Assembly: GCF_000974805.1 (NCBI RefSeq)
Contig: NZ_BBQZ01000008.1
Coordinates: 1 to 64,000, forward strand
Source: Demequina salsinemoris
GTDB lineage: Bacteria > Actinomycetota > Actinomycetes > Actinomycetales > Demequinaceae
Reading direction: 5' to 3'
Length of the DNA: 64,000 nucleotides
Part shown: one piece after another, positions 1 through 8,700 of the stretch
Layout of the letters: every line of letters begins with the position of its first letter
How positions within the stretch are numbered: position 1 is the stretch's first letter
Translations under genes and position numbers: made by a program
The notes under the pieces: generated by a model
What the model saw: the letters and a program-made list of their open reading frames with translations, nothing else
Databases searched by the model: none
What the model was told of the DNA's origin: nothing

Positions 1-32
1 AAGGCGCTGAGGATTTTCCAAGGGGGGACGAG

Positions 33-440
33 TTGAGGAAACTTCAGGAGGGCGTGCTCGGATTCGAACCATGGAACCGGGTGCTGTATTGGGTCGTACT
101 TCCTGGCCCAGTGCTCCTAGGCATGTTTGTGATCGCCGTGTTCGAGTGGCCAGCGCTGGCGATTCCTGCGTTGCTGCTAGGTGTCTTCGCGTGGCGCTCT
201 CAAAGGCGACGTTTGATTGTCGCCGACGGCGTGGCGACGTACCGAGCGACTGTCGGTCGTCGGGAGTTTCCCGTCGCTGACGTGAGTTCTGTCCGTGTCG
301 GTGTGACAGGCGCGGAGATTGTCCTTCCGCAGTCTTCGGTCGTGATTCCGAATCTTGGGATATATCGGTTCTCAGCGAGAGCGCGGCAGGCCTCATCTCG
401 GGACTTCGAAGAGTGCTTGGGTCTACATGCGACGTCGTAG
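33..440 (+). CDS. Small membrane protein, possibly PH-like domain
   Basis: A 135-residue protein of unknown function. Residues about 20-55 form two closely spaced hydrophobic segments, followed by a basic RSQRRR stop-transfer motif and a beta-rich soluble tail of about 80 residues. This layout resembles bacterial PH-domain membrane proteins, but I cannot assign it to that family. The start is a TTG with the purine run AGGGGGG eight bases or so upstream. Codon use and GC are clearly lower than in the rest of the window (for example GTGATTCCG and TCTTCG codons), so it may be horizontally acquired. The gene lies beyond the terminator of the tRNA operon, and its upstream context is outside the window. 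Confidence 0.6.
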   Translation: MRKLQEGVLGFEPWNRVLYWVVLPGPVLLGMFVIAVFEWPALAIPALLLGVFAWRSQRRRLIVADGVATYRATVGRREFPVADVSSVRVGVTGAEIVLPQSSVVIPNLGIYRFSARARQASSRDFEECLGLHATS

Positions 441-707
441 CTCAGCGAACTCTGTCGTCCATGGCTCTTGAATCCCGATCTGACTCCACCCGACCGAGTC
501 GCCAGCACGCGAGGATCGGATCTACGGTCGGCCCGTGACGCACGAGGCCGGCGCTCGCTGCCGGTGTCCACTTCACTCGGACGCCGACAAAACAGAGAAT
601 ATGTAGAGTCCGTGGCGGGGTGCCTCTGAGGGCGGCCGCGCGACCGTCCGCGGCGCCGTTCGGGCCGCAGGAATTTTCAGTCGAGAGTCAAACAGTCAAG
701 CCGGAAA
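441..707. other. Intergenic region without a recognisable gene
   Basis: About 270 bases of mixed composition between the small membrane protein and the terminator of the tRNA operon. I see no convincing reading frame or RNA gene. Its one notable content is a 12-base copy of the tRNA-Phe anticodon arm (ATTTTCAGTCGA at 673-684), discussed under findings. Confidence 0.5.
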
Positions 708-737
708 AACGAAAAACCCCCGCTGTAGCAGGGGTTT
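708..737 (-). terminator. Rho-independent terminator of the tRNA operon
   Basis: Read on the minus strand, a GC-rich hairpin (AACCCC/GGGGTT arms around CTGCTACAGCG) is followed by a T-rich tract, seen on the plus strand as GGAAAAACGAAAAA at 703-716. It directly follows the 3' end of tRNA-Phe and is the only classical U-tract terminator I noticed in the window. Confidence 0.8.
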
Positions 738-739
738 CG

Positions 740-812
740 TGGCTCCGACCGGCGTCGATCCGGTGACCTTTCGATTTTCAGTCGAACGCTCTACCAACTG
801 AGCTACAGAGCC
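740..812 (-). tRNA. tRNA-Phe (GAA)
   Basis: The minus strand folds as a cloverleaf: acceptor GGCTCTG pairs with CGGAGCC plus discriminator A, the D arm contains AGCTCAGTTGGTAGAGC, the anticodon loop CTGAAAA gives GAA (Phe), and the T arm carries GATCGAC. It is the last gene of a Glu-Asp-Phe transcript. CCA is not encoded. Confidence 0.95.
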
Positions 813-873
813 TCGGGGGCGTGAACCCCCGTGGTGAACGAAAACCCCTTACGAGAAGGGGCTGTCGCTTCCG

Positions 874-947
874 CGACCCTGACGGGACTTGAACCCGCGA
901 CCTCCGCCGTGACAGGGCGGCGCGCTAACCAACTGCGCTACAGGGCC
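874..947 (-). tRNA. tRNA-Asp (GTC)
   Basis: Minus-strand cloverleaf with acceptor GGCCCTG/CAGGGTC, D arm GCGCAGTTGGTTAGCGC, anticodon loop CTGTCAC (anticodon GTC, Asp) and T arm CGGGTTCAAGTCCCG. It is the middle gene of the three-tRNA operon, 61 bases from tRNA-Phe and 64 bases from tRNA-Glu. Confidence 0.95.
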
Positions 948-1011
948 TTGCTTGGTGCTCCCACCGAAATGGGCGCGACGACTAGTGTAGACCATTCCGG
1001 AGAGTGCTTCG

Positions 1012-1084
1012 TACCCCCAACGGGATTCGAACCCGTGCTGCCGCCGTGAAAGGGCGGTGTCCTAGGCCACTAGACGATGAGGGC
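1012..1084 (-). tRNA. tRNA-Glu (TTC)
   Basis: Minus-strand cloverleaf starting GCCCTCATCGTCTAG. The anticodon loop CTTTCAC gives TTC (Glu), the anticodon stem is CCGCC/GGCGG and the T arm is CGGGTTCGAATCCCG. The acceptor stem contains G-U pairs at its first and fifth positions. It is the first gene of the tRNA operon. Confidence 0.95.
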
Positions 1085-1125
1085 GTCGTCCCTGGACGCC
1101 CTGAGGCGGCCTGAGCAACCCCGAC

Positions 1126-1131
1126 ATCATA
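1126..1131 (-). promoter_or_regulatory. -10 box of the tRNA operon
   Basis: On the minus strand TATGAT lies about 40 bases ahead of tRNA-Glu, a near-consensus -10 hexamer. GGCGAC, 17 bases further upstream, is at best a poor -35. The placement suits transcription of the Glu-Asp-Phe operon. Confidence 0.5.
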
Positions 1132-1154
1132 CCGGTGCGTGCGACCATGTCGCC

Positions 1155-1505
1155 ATGATCACCATGAGCGACGAGGAGTTCGAGAAGGCGGTCGAGGACG
1201 GCCTCGACGCGGTGCCGGACGAGCTGTTCGACCTGATCGACAATGTCGTCATCCTCATCGAGGACGAGCCCGAAGGCGACGACCCCGACCTTCTTGGCCT
1301 CTATGACGGCATCGCCCTCACCGAGCGCGGCAACACCGGCTACGGAGAGTTGCCCGATCGCATCCTCATCTACAAGAACCCGACGCTGCGCTACTGCGAG
1401 GACGCCGAGCACGTTCGCGAGGAGGTCGCGGTCACGGTCGTCCACGAGATCGCCCACCATTTCGGCATCGACGACGACCGCTTGCACGAGCTCGGCTGGG
1501 ACTGA
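1155..1505 (+). CDS. Zincin-like metallopeptidase family protein
   Basis: A 116-residue acidic protein with the zinc-protease signature HEIAHHFGID at residues 97-106. This gives the two histidines and glutamate of HExxH (H97, E98, H101) plus a downstream Asp as possible third ligand, as in the small zincin-like family widespread in actinobacteria. Family members are usually of this length and their substrate is unknown. I chose the ATG at 1155 (MITMSDEEFEKA); an in-frame ATG at 1164 is the alternative, and neither has a clear ribosome binding site. It is divergent from the tRNA operon, a common actinobacterial arrangement. Cytoplasmic, with no signal peptide. Confidence 0.8.
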   Translation: MITMSDEEFEKAVEDGLDAVPDELFDLIDNVVILIEDEPEGDDPDLLGLYDGIALTERGNTGYGELPDRILIYKNPTLRYCEDAEHVREEVAVTVVHEIAHHFGIDDDRLHELGWD

Positions 1506-1528
1506 CCCCCGCAAGCGCAGCGCCCGAC

Positions 1529-1557
1529 TGGGACCGGCCGCGAGCCCGACCTAGGCT
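1529..1557 (+). promoter_or_regulatory. Candidate promoter of the GH1 gene
   Basis: TGGGAC (1529-1534) and TAGGCT (1552-1557) are separated by 17 bases and lie about 45 bases ahead of the beta-glucosidase start. The -10 matches the TAGxxT form seen before many genes here; the -35 match is weak. Confidence 0.35.
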
Positions 1558-1599
1558 GAGGACGTACCCGCGGGGGAGCGCCGAGCAAGGGAGCAGGCC

Positions 1600-2838
1600 A
1601 TGTCCGAGTCTGAGGAGTTCTTCGAGTTCGGGCCGGTCCCCGAGGGCTGGCTGTGGGGAGCGGCAACGGCCGCCCACCAGATCGAGGGCGGCAACACGAA
1701 CAGCGACTGGTGGGCCTTCGAGCATCGTCCAGGCACCCCTGCGAAGGAGTCCAGCGGCGACGCGTGCGACTCCTGGCACCGGTGGAGCGACGACCTGGAG
1801 CTCGTCAAGGAGATGGGCCTCGACTGCTATCGGATGAGCATCGAGTGGGCGCGCATCGAGCCCGCCGACGGCGAGTTCTCGCTCGCGGCGCTCGAGCACT
1901 ATCGGCGGGTGCTCGCGACGGCCCAGGAGATGGGCCTCAAGACGTCGGTGACGTTCCACCACTTCACGTCGCCGCAGTGGACGGCCGAGCGTGAGGGCTG
2001 GATGAATCCCGAGATCGTCGACCTCTTCGCGCGCTACGTCGACATCGCGGGCCAGCACCTCGCGGACCACATCGACATCGCCGCGACGTTCAACGAGCCC
2101 AACGTCGTTGCCGGCATGGGCTACGCGGAGGGCGGCTTCGCGCCCGGCATCAGCGCGGGACGGCCGGGCGTGCAGAAGACGACCGACAACTTCGTCGCCG
2201 CACACCTCAAGGCGCGCGACATCCTCAAGGCCTGCCAGGGTGACTTCCCCGTGGGGCTCACGCTCGCGATGCCTGACCAGGTGACGCACCTCGACGGCGT
2301 GCTCGGCAGTCCCGGCCTGCGCTACGACGAGCTTCCGGAGGGAAGCGCCGCCGCGGACCGCACCAGGACATGGGTCGGCGTCTACCTCGAGGCCGCCCAG
2401 GGCGACGACTACGTGGGCGTGCAGACCTACACGACCGAGCACATGGACCCCGAGGGTCGTCACCTGCCGGTCCCCGATGGCGAGCGGGTCACGCAGATGG
2501 GCTGGCGCTTCGCGCCGGAGGCGCTCGGGCGCTCGGTGCGCCACGCGCACGCGGTCGCCCAGGTGCCGGTCATCGTCACCGAGAACGGCATCGCCACCAA
2601 CGACGATGCGGAGCGCATCGAGTACTACGAGGGATCCCTCGCCTCGCTGCGGGAGGCGATCAACGACGGGATCGACGTGCGCGGCTTCTTCGCGTGGAGC
2701 CTGCTCGACAACTTCGAGTGGGCCGAGGGCTACCGGCCGACGTTCGGGCTCGCCTCGGTCGACCCGCTCAGCTTCGACCGCACGCTCAAGCCGTCGGGCC
2801 GCTGGCTCGCCGAGGTCGCCTGGGCGTCAAGGAACTGA
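1600..2838 (+). CDS. GH1 family beta-glucosidase
   Basis: A 412-residue glycoside hydrolase family 1 enzyme that should release terminal beta-linked sugars from oligosaccharides such as cellobiose. Visible signatures are WGAATAAHQIEGGNTNSDWW near residues 19-38, the acid/base motif FNEP with E166, and the nucleophile motif VTENG with E328, followed by the SLLDNFEW aglycone-site motif. The length is slightly short for GH1 but all conserved blocks are present. There is no signal peptide, so it should act on imported sugars. The ATG at 1600 is preceded by GGGAG. A paralogue with the same N-terminal signature lies at 62545-63744. The exact sugar preference (gluco, galacto, fuco) cannot be read from the sequence. 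Confidence 0.9.
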   Translation: MSESEEFFEFGPVPEGWLWGAATAAHQIEGGNTNSDWWAFEHRPGTPAKESSGDACDSWHRWSDDLELVKEMGLDCYRMSIEWARIEPADGEFSLAALEHYRRVLATAQEMGLKTSVTFHHFTSPQWTAEREGWMNPEIVDLFARYVDIAGQHLADHIDIAATFNEPNVVAGMGYAEGGFAPGISAGRPGVQKTTDNFVAAHLKARDILKACQGDFPVGLTLAMPDQVTHLDGVLGSPGLRYDELPEGSAAADRTRTWVGVYLEAAQGDDYVGVQTYTTEHMDPEGRHLPVPDGERVTQMGWRFAPEALGRSVRHAHAVAQVPVIVTENGIATNDDAERIEYYEGSLASLREAINDGIDVRGFFAWSLLDNFEWAEGYRPTFGLASVDPLSFDRTLKPSGRWLAEVAWASRN

Positions 2839-2848
2839 GGCGACGGCC

Positions 2849-2875
2849 GCATCGTCCCAGCCCCAGCATCGTCCC
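2849..2875. repeat. Tandem pair of the GCATCGTCC motif
   Basis: Two copies of GCATCGTCCC start at 2849 and 2866, a 17-base period. They lie in the 56-base gap between the convergent ends of the GH1 gene and the uracil permease gene. They belong to the window-wide family described under findings. Confidence 0.75.
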
Positions 2876-2894
2876 GTCTGGGGCGGCGCGAGGG

Positions 2895-4250
2895 TCAGGC
2901 CTCCGTGTCCACCGGCGTGCCGTGCGTCGCCTCGTCCGCGATACCGCGACGGCGGGCGATCCAGCCCAGGCCGTGGTAGATCACGAGCGCGGCGAGCGAG
3001 CCGAGCGCGATGCCGTTGAACAGCATCGTCCCTGCGTGCGCCGTGAAGTCGGCGGTGCCGACGATCAGTGCGACGGCCGCGGTGACCAGGTTCACCGGTT
3101 TCGTGAAGTCGACCTTCGCCTCGATCCAGATGCGCGCGCCAAGGATCGCGATGAGGCCGAACAGCAGCGTCGACAGGCCGCCCAGGATGCCCTGGGGGAT
3201 GACCTCGACCATCGCGCCGAACTTCGGCACGACGCTCAGCAGCAGCGCGAACGCGGCGGCCGCCCAGTAGGCGAGGGTCGAGTACACGCGGGTCGCGGCC
3301 ATCACGCCGATGTTCTCCGCGTACGTGGTGGTGCCGGAACCGCCGCCGAGGCCCGCGACGGTCGTGGCGAGACCGTCGGCCAGCAGCGCGCGGCCGGTCT
3401 CGGGGTCCAGGTTCCGGTCCGTCATCGCGGACACGGACTTCAGGTGGCCGATGTTCTCGGCGACCAGGATGAGGACGACGGGCACGAAGGCCATGAGGAC
3501 GCTCGTGTCGAACGTCGGGGTGTGGAACTTCGGGATGCCGAACCAGGCGGCGTCGCCGATGTGCTCGACCGCGGTGGCGCCGTCCCACGCCTCGAGCGGC
3601 GCGGTCCACTCGCCGCGCAGTGCCGCGAAGATCGCGCCGACGACGCCGCCGAACAGGATCGCGATGCGGCTGAGGAAGCCCTTGAACGCGACCATCGCGA
3701 TGAGCGTCGCCGACAGGGTGATGAGCGCCGTCCAAGGGCTGACGCTCCACTGGTTCCAGGCCGCGCCCGCGAGGTTGAGGCCGATGAGCGCGACGATCGC
3801 GCCGGTCACGACCGGGGGCATCGACTTCTCGATCCAGCCCGCGCCGAAGCGCATCACGATCAGGCCGACGAGCGACATCAGAAGGCCCGCGAGCAGGATG
3901 CCGCCGAGGCCCTTGGCGATCGTCTCGCCGTCGAGCGGGCCGTTGGCGGAAGTCACGCCCGCCGCGGCGAGCGGCGCGATGAACGCGAAGCTCGATCCCA
4001 GGTACGACGGCACGCGGTTGCGGGTCACCGTGAGGAACAGCGCCGTGCCGATCGCGGAGAAGAACATCGTGGTCGACGCGGGCATGCCGGTGAGGGCCGG
4101 GACCAGCAGCGTCGAGCCCATCATGGCGAGCACGTGCTGCATCCCGATGCCGATGGTGCGGGGGTAGGTGAGGCGCTCGTCGGGGGCGACGGCCACGCCT
4201 GGCGCGATCGTCCTTCCATCCCCGTGCAGCGTCCAGCTGAACATGCTCAT
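2895..4250 (-). CDS. uraA: Uracil permease (NCS2 family)
   Basis: A 451-residue polytopic membrane protein of the nucleobase:cation symporter-2 family. It shows QHVLAMMGSTLLVPALTG near residue 38, VPSYLGSSFAFIAP, AENIGHL and GGSGTTTYAENIGV. These correspond to the UraA blocks that hold the uracil-contacting glutamates in the AEHIGHL-like and YGEN-like segments. The family has 14 membrane spans, consistent with the hydrophobic pattern. The second NCS2 protein of the window (33944-35413) is more like xanthine/urate carriers. The ATG at 4250 has AAGGAG nine bases upstream. No pyrimidine genes are adjacent, so the assignment rests on sequence alone. Proton-coupled uracil uptake is inferred from the family. 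Confidence 0.85.
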   Translation of the reverse strand: MSMFSWTLHGDGRTIAPGVAVAPDERLTYPRTIGIGMQHVLAMMGSTLLVPALTGMPASTTMFFSAIGTALFLTVTRNRVPSYLGSSFAFIAPLAAAGVTSANGPLDGETIAKGLGGILLAGLLMSLVGLIVMRFGAGWIEKSMPPVVTGAIVALIGLNLAGAAWNQWSVSPWTALITLSATLIAMVAFKGFLSRIAILFGGVVGAIFAALRGEWTAPLEAWDGATAVEHIGDAAWFGIPKFHTPTFDTSVLMAFVPVVLILVAENIGHLKSVSAMTDRNLDPETGRALLADGLATTVAGLGGGSGTTTYAENIGVMAATRVYSTLAYWAAAAFALLLSVVPKFGAMVEVIPQGILGGLSTLLFGLIAILGARIWIEAKVDFTKPVNLVTAAVALIVGTADFTAHAGTMLFNGIALGSLAALVIYHGLGWIARRRGIADEATHGTPVDTEA

Positions 4251-4348
4251 GCCTGGGTTCTCCTTCGTGGCGGCGCGCGACGATGCGCGTCCCGCCGCAA
4301 TCTAGCGCCGCCTGGGTGCGGTCGCACGCGGAGACGGCAGCGGGTGGA

Positions 4349-5323
4349 TCAGGCCTTGGGGTGCGCGGCCCAGAGGCTCGCGACCATCTCGTCGACCGAG
4401 TAGCGCATCTTCCAGCCCAGGTCGCGCGCGGCGAGCTCGCCCTTGGCGACGATCGACGCTGCGTCGCCGGGACGACGCGGGCCCTCCTCGATCGGGAGGT
4501 CCGTGCCCGTCGCCTTGACGATCGCCTCCATGATCTCTCGCACGGAGCTGCCGTCGCCCGAGCCCAGGTTGTAGATCTGCTCGAGCTCCTTGCCCGCATC
4601 GAGCGCCTCGGCTGCCGCGATGTGCGCGAGCGCGAGGTCCTGGACATGCACGTAGTCGCGCACGCAAGTTCCGTCCGGGGTTGGGTAGTCGGTGCCGGCG
4701 ATCACGGGGGACTGGCCGTCGACGATGCGCGCGAACACCTTGGGCAGCAGGTTGTGGGGCGAGGCGTCCCACACGTCCATGTGCGCGGATCCGACGACGT
4801 TGAAGTAGCGCAGCGACGTGGCCTTGAGCGGAGCCTCAGACTCAGCGGTCGCGCGCACCTGGTCACGGATCAGCCACTCGCCGACGAGCTTGGTCTCGCC
4901 GTACGGGGACTCGGGGAAGGTGTCGGTCTCCTCGGTCACGACGGCGGTCCGCGGGGTGCCGTACACGCCCGCCGATGAAGAGAACACGAGCTTGGTCACA
5001 CCCGCCTCGGCCATCGCGGCAAGCAGGACGCGCGTTCCCTCGACGTTCTGCTCGTAGGTGTGCAGCGGGTACTTCACCGACTCGCCCGCGTACTTGTAGC
5101 CCGCGCAGTGGATGACGCCTGTGACGTCATAGTCGCGCAGGGCGGCGACCACGTCGCCGTGGTCGAGGATCGACGCGCGCACGAACGGCACGTCCGCAGG
5201 GATGAACTTGTCGAGCCCGGTGGACAGATCGTCCAGGACGACGGGGGCGATGCCCGCGCTCGCGAGCGCCCGCACCACATGCGATCCGATGTACCCCGCG
5301 CCTCCGGTGACCAGCCAGCTCAT
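4349..5323 (-). CDS. galE: UDP-glucose 4-epimerase
   Basis: A 324-residue extended short-chain dehydrogenase that interconverts UDP-galactose and UDP-glucose in the Leloir pathway. The N-terminal Rossmann motif GGAGYIG is at residues 7-13. SSSAGVYG supplies the catalytic Ser region and SPYGETK the Tyr-x-x-x-Lys pair. The C-terminal half carries the RPGDAAS and DLGWK blocks usual for GalE. I start at the ATG at 5323 because GGAGGAG lies seven bases upstream; a longer frame to 5353 lacks such a site. It is followed upstream (110 bases) by galK on the same strand, a plausible galactose operon without galT in this window. Confidence 0.93.
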   Translation of the reverse strand: MSWLVTGGAGYIGSHVVRALASAGIAPVVLDDLSTGLDKFIPADVPFVRASILDHGDVVAALRDYDVTGVIHCAGYKYAGESVKYPLHTYEQNVEGTRVLLAAMAEAGVTKLVFSSSAGVYGTPRTAVVTEETDTFPESPYGETKLVGEWLIRDQVRATAESEAPLKATSLRYFNVVGSAHMDVWDASPHNLLPKVFARIVDGQSPVIAGTDYPTPDGTCVRDYVHVQDLALAHIAAAEALDAGKELEQIYNLGSGDGSSVREIMEAIVKATGTDLPIEEGPRRPGDAASIVAKGELAARDLGWKMRYSVDEMVASLWAAHPKA

Positions 5324-5432
5324 CGTCTCTCCTCCATCGTCGTGCAACCGCATCGTCCGGGCGCTGGGCGCCCGCCGGGGACAGCCTAGACGGCTGCGGC
5401 GCGACCGCGCCGATCTCCCCAGCCCTGGTTCG

Positions 5433-6611
<1,179 letters not shown>

Positions 6612-6646
6612 GGTTCGTGCCTCGTTCACAAGTCGATGTCTCGATT

Positions 6647-6663
6647 AGGTGACGGTCTCACCT
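6647..6663. promoter_or_regulatory. Palindromic operator candidate before galK
   Basis: AGGTGA-N5-TCACCT, perfect 6-base arms around CGGTC, lies 36-52 bases upstream of the galK ATG. It differs from the arabinose-type palindrome at 6690, so a second regulator may act on galK. Confidence 0.4.
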
Positions 6664-6689
6664 GATCGTGTGTCCAACCCGGCCGGTCG

Positions 6690-6707
6690 GATGTTACCGT
6701 GAACATC
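6690..6707. promoter_or_regulatory. LacI-type operator candidate in the galK/regulator gap
   Basis: GATGTTACCGTGAACATC has perfect GATGTT/AACATC arms around ACCGTG, the usual form of a LacI-family operator with a central CG. It matches sites before araD (7943) and the sugar-binding protein gene (10290), so it probably serves autoregulation of the adjacent regulator and perhaps galK. Confidence 0.55.
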
Positions 6708-6846
6708 GTCCGGCGGAGTCGGCTCCGCTACGAGGGTACTTGGTCCCCGCTCAGGCAGTGTCGCATGGGCGTGTTTCTCGTCAGACGGCCTTCCTGCCGG
6801 ACGCGAAGGCTGCACGGCGCAGCCGATCCGTCCCAAGGAGGTGGCG

Positions 6847-7863
6847 ATGGGCCGAGGAGCCCGCGGTCCGAGCATGCACGACGTGGCTGCGCTCGCTGGC
6901 GTGTCCCATCAGACGGTGTCGCGAGTCCTCAACGGCTTCGAAGGGATCCGTCCCGAGACGCGCGACAGGGTGCTCGAGGCGATCGAGAGGCTCGGCTATC
7001 GACGCAACCTCGCGGCGCGGTCGCTCGCGACAGGGCGCACGGGCGTGGTCGGCGTGCTCTCGCCCGACAACCCGACGTACGGAGCCACCTCGAGCCTGTT
7101 CGCGGTCGAGCACGCGGTGCGCGAGGCCGGACTTCAGCCCCTCATCACGACGACGTCCGGCCTGCCGGAATCCGTCGAGAGCGCCCTCGAGTTCATGTAC
7201 GGGCGCGCGGTCGAGGCGCTCGTGATCATGGCGCCGTCCCGCTCGGTGCTCGAGGTGCACGACCGCATGGGGGTCGAGGTTCCGACGGCGTACCTGCTCA
7301 CGGGTGACGAGCGGGGGCGCTGGTCCGTCTCCGCCGACCAGTCGAAGGGGGCCGAGATGGCGCTCCAGGCACTGCTCGCGGCGGGGCATACGGCCATCCA
7401 GCACGTGCGCGGTCCGCTCGACTCCACCGAGGCGCAGCTGCGCTCGGACGCGTACTCGCGCTTCATGGCGCAGAACTCCCTCGCGCGGCTGCCGATCCTC
7501 GAGGGCGACTGGAGCCCTCAGTCGGGCTTCGACGCGTACGTCAGGCTGGATCCGCGTGCGACGGCGGTGTTCTGCGCGAACGACCAGATGGCGATCGGAC
7601 TCATGCATGCCGCGTCGGTCGGCGGGCGATGGGTGCCCGACGACCTCAGCGTGGTGGGCTTCGACGACATCCCCGAGGCGGCGCACACGCTCCCGCCGCT
7701 TACGACGGTGCGGCAGAGCTTCCGCGAGGTCGGAACCCTCGCGGTCGCGCTTCTCACGGCGGCGCTCGAGGGGCGCGAGCCGCCGGACGTCGAGCCGTTG
7801 ATGCCGATCCTCGTCGAGCGCGACTCCGTAGGACCACCGGGTGAGCGGAAGCGCTCGTGGTGA
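6847..7863 (+). CDS. LacI family transcriptional regulator of sugar use
   Basis: A 338-residue repressor of the LacI/GalR family. The N-terminal helix-turn-helix SMHDVAALAGVSHQTVSRVLNG (about residues 9-30) is textbook, followed by the hinge and a periplasmic-binding-protein-like effector domain ending in the conserved VVGFDDIPEA and PPLTTVRQSF blocks. The ATG at 6847 has AAGGAGGT five bases upstream; GTG at 6841 overlaps that site and is less likely. Its own upstream region, the araD leader and the importer promoter share one palindrome, so arabinose control is the best inference. Galactose control is possible because galK is its divergent neighbour. It is not the GntR-type AraR of Bacillus. 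Confidence 0.85.
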   Translation: MGRGARGPSMHDVAALAGVSHQTVSRVLNGFEGIRPETRDRVLEAIERLGYRRNLAARSLATGRTGVVGVLSPDNPTYGATSSLFAVEHAVREAGLQPLITTTSGLPESVESALEFMYGRAVEALVIMAPSRSVLEVHDRMGVEVPTAYLLTGDERGRWSVSADQSKGAEMALQALLAAGHTAIQHVRGPLDSTEAQLRSDAYSRFMAQNSLARLPILEGDWSPQSGFDAYVRLDPRATAVFCANDQMAIGLMHAASVGGRWVPDDLSVVGFDDIPEAAHTLPPLTTVRQSFREVGTLAVALLTAALEGREPPDVEPLMPILVERDSVGPPGERKRSW

Positions 7864-7942
7864 ACTACCGTCTATCTGGTGGCCGGGCGCCCCGCGGATC
7901 AGTTTTCGCGATCGGGACCTCGGTCCCGGGCGCTGGCCCCGA

Positions 7943-7958
7943 ATGTTAGCGTTATCAT
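7943..7958. promoter_or_regulatory. LacI-type operator candidate before araD
   Basis: ATGTTAGCGTTATCAT aligns with the palindromes at 6691 and 10290. Its right half, TATCAT, could also serve as a -10 box, so binding would block initiation. The ribosome binding site AAGGAGG of araD follows at 7973. Confidence 0.5.
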
Positions 7959-7986
7959 CTATCCCAGAAGGCAAGGAGGCCATCCC

Positions 7987-8700
7987 ATGAGCGAGTACGA
8001 CATCGCCGCCATCGAGGCGGCGGTCGCCGACCTCAGGAAGCAGGTCAGCGACCTGCACGCACTTCTCCCCGCGTACGAGCTGGTCATCTGGACCGGCGGC
8101 AACGTCTCGGGGCGGGTGCCCGGTCACGACCTGTTCGTGATCAAGCCGTCCGGCGTCATGTACCCGGACCTGGCACCCGAGAACATGGTCGTCTGCGACC
8201 TCGACGGCAACGTGATCCCGGGCACGCTCGGATCCGACCGCTCGCCGAGCTCCGACACGGCCGCGCACGCCTACGTGTATCGGAACATGCCGCACGTCGG
8301 CGGCGTCGTCCACACGCACTCGACCTACGCGACCGCCTGGGCGGCGCGCAACGAGGCGATCCCGTGCCACATCACGGGCATGGCCGACGAGTTCGGCGGC
8401 GAGATCCCCGTGGGTCCGTTCGCCATCATCGGCGACGACTCCATCGGCCGCGGCATCGTGGCCACGCTCGACGGGCACCGCTCCCGCGCGGTGCTCATGG
8501 CCAACCACGGTGTCTTCACCATCGGCAAGGACGCCAAGGACGCCGTCAAGGCCGCCGTCATGTGCGAGGACGTGGCTCGCACCACCCACATCGCGAAGCA
8601 GGGCGGTGACCTCGTCCCGATCCCCCAGGACAAGATCGACGCCCTTTTCGACCGCTACCAGAACGTCTACGGACAGAAGCCGCAGGGAGGCATGGCATGA
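7987..8700 (+). CDS. araD: L-ribulose-5-phosphate 4-epimerase
   Basis: A 237-residue class II aldolase-fold enzyme converting L-ribulose 5-phosphate to D-xylulose 5-phosphate, the last step of L-arabinose catabolism. It shows the phosphate-site motif TGGNVSGR near residue 38, the zinc-binding [11 protein letters not shown] near residue 100, and a late NHGVFTIG histidine motif. The ATG at 7987 has AAGGAGG seven bases upstream. Its stop overlaps the araA start (ATGA), so the two are translationally coupled. An operator-like palindrome precedes it. No ribulokinase gene (araB) lies next to it. Confidence 0.93.
   Translation: MSEYDIAAIEAAVADLRKQVSDLHALLPAYELVIWTGGNVSGRVPGHDLFVIKPSGVMYPDLAPENMVVCDLDGNVIPGTLGSDRSPSSDTAAHAYVYRNMPHVGGVVHTHSTYATAWAARNEAIPCHITGMADEFGGEIPVGPFAIIGDDSIGRGIVATLDGHRSRAVLMANHGVFTIGKDAKDAVKAAVMCEDVARTTHIAKQGGDLVPIPQDKIDALFDRYQNVYGQKPQGGMA

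Noticed and set aside
2370-4403. Very long open frames antisense to or overlapping the GH1, uraA, ppk and BCCT genes
   Set aside because: They are Arg/Gly/Asp/His-rich shadows created by high-GC codon bias and lack start signals and family motifs. The genuine frame in each place carries clear catalytic motifs.
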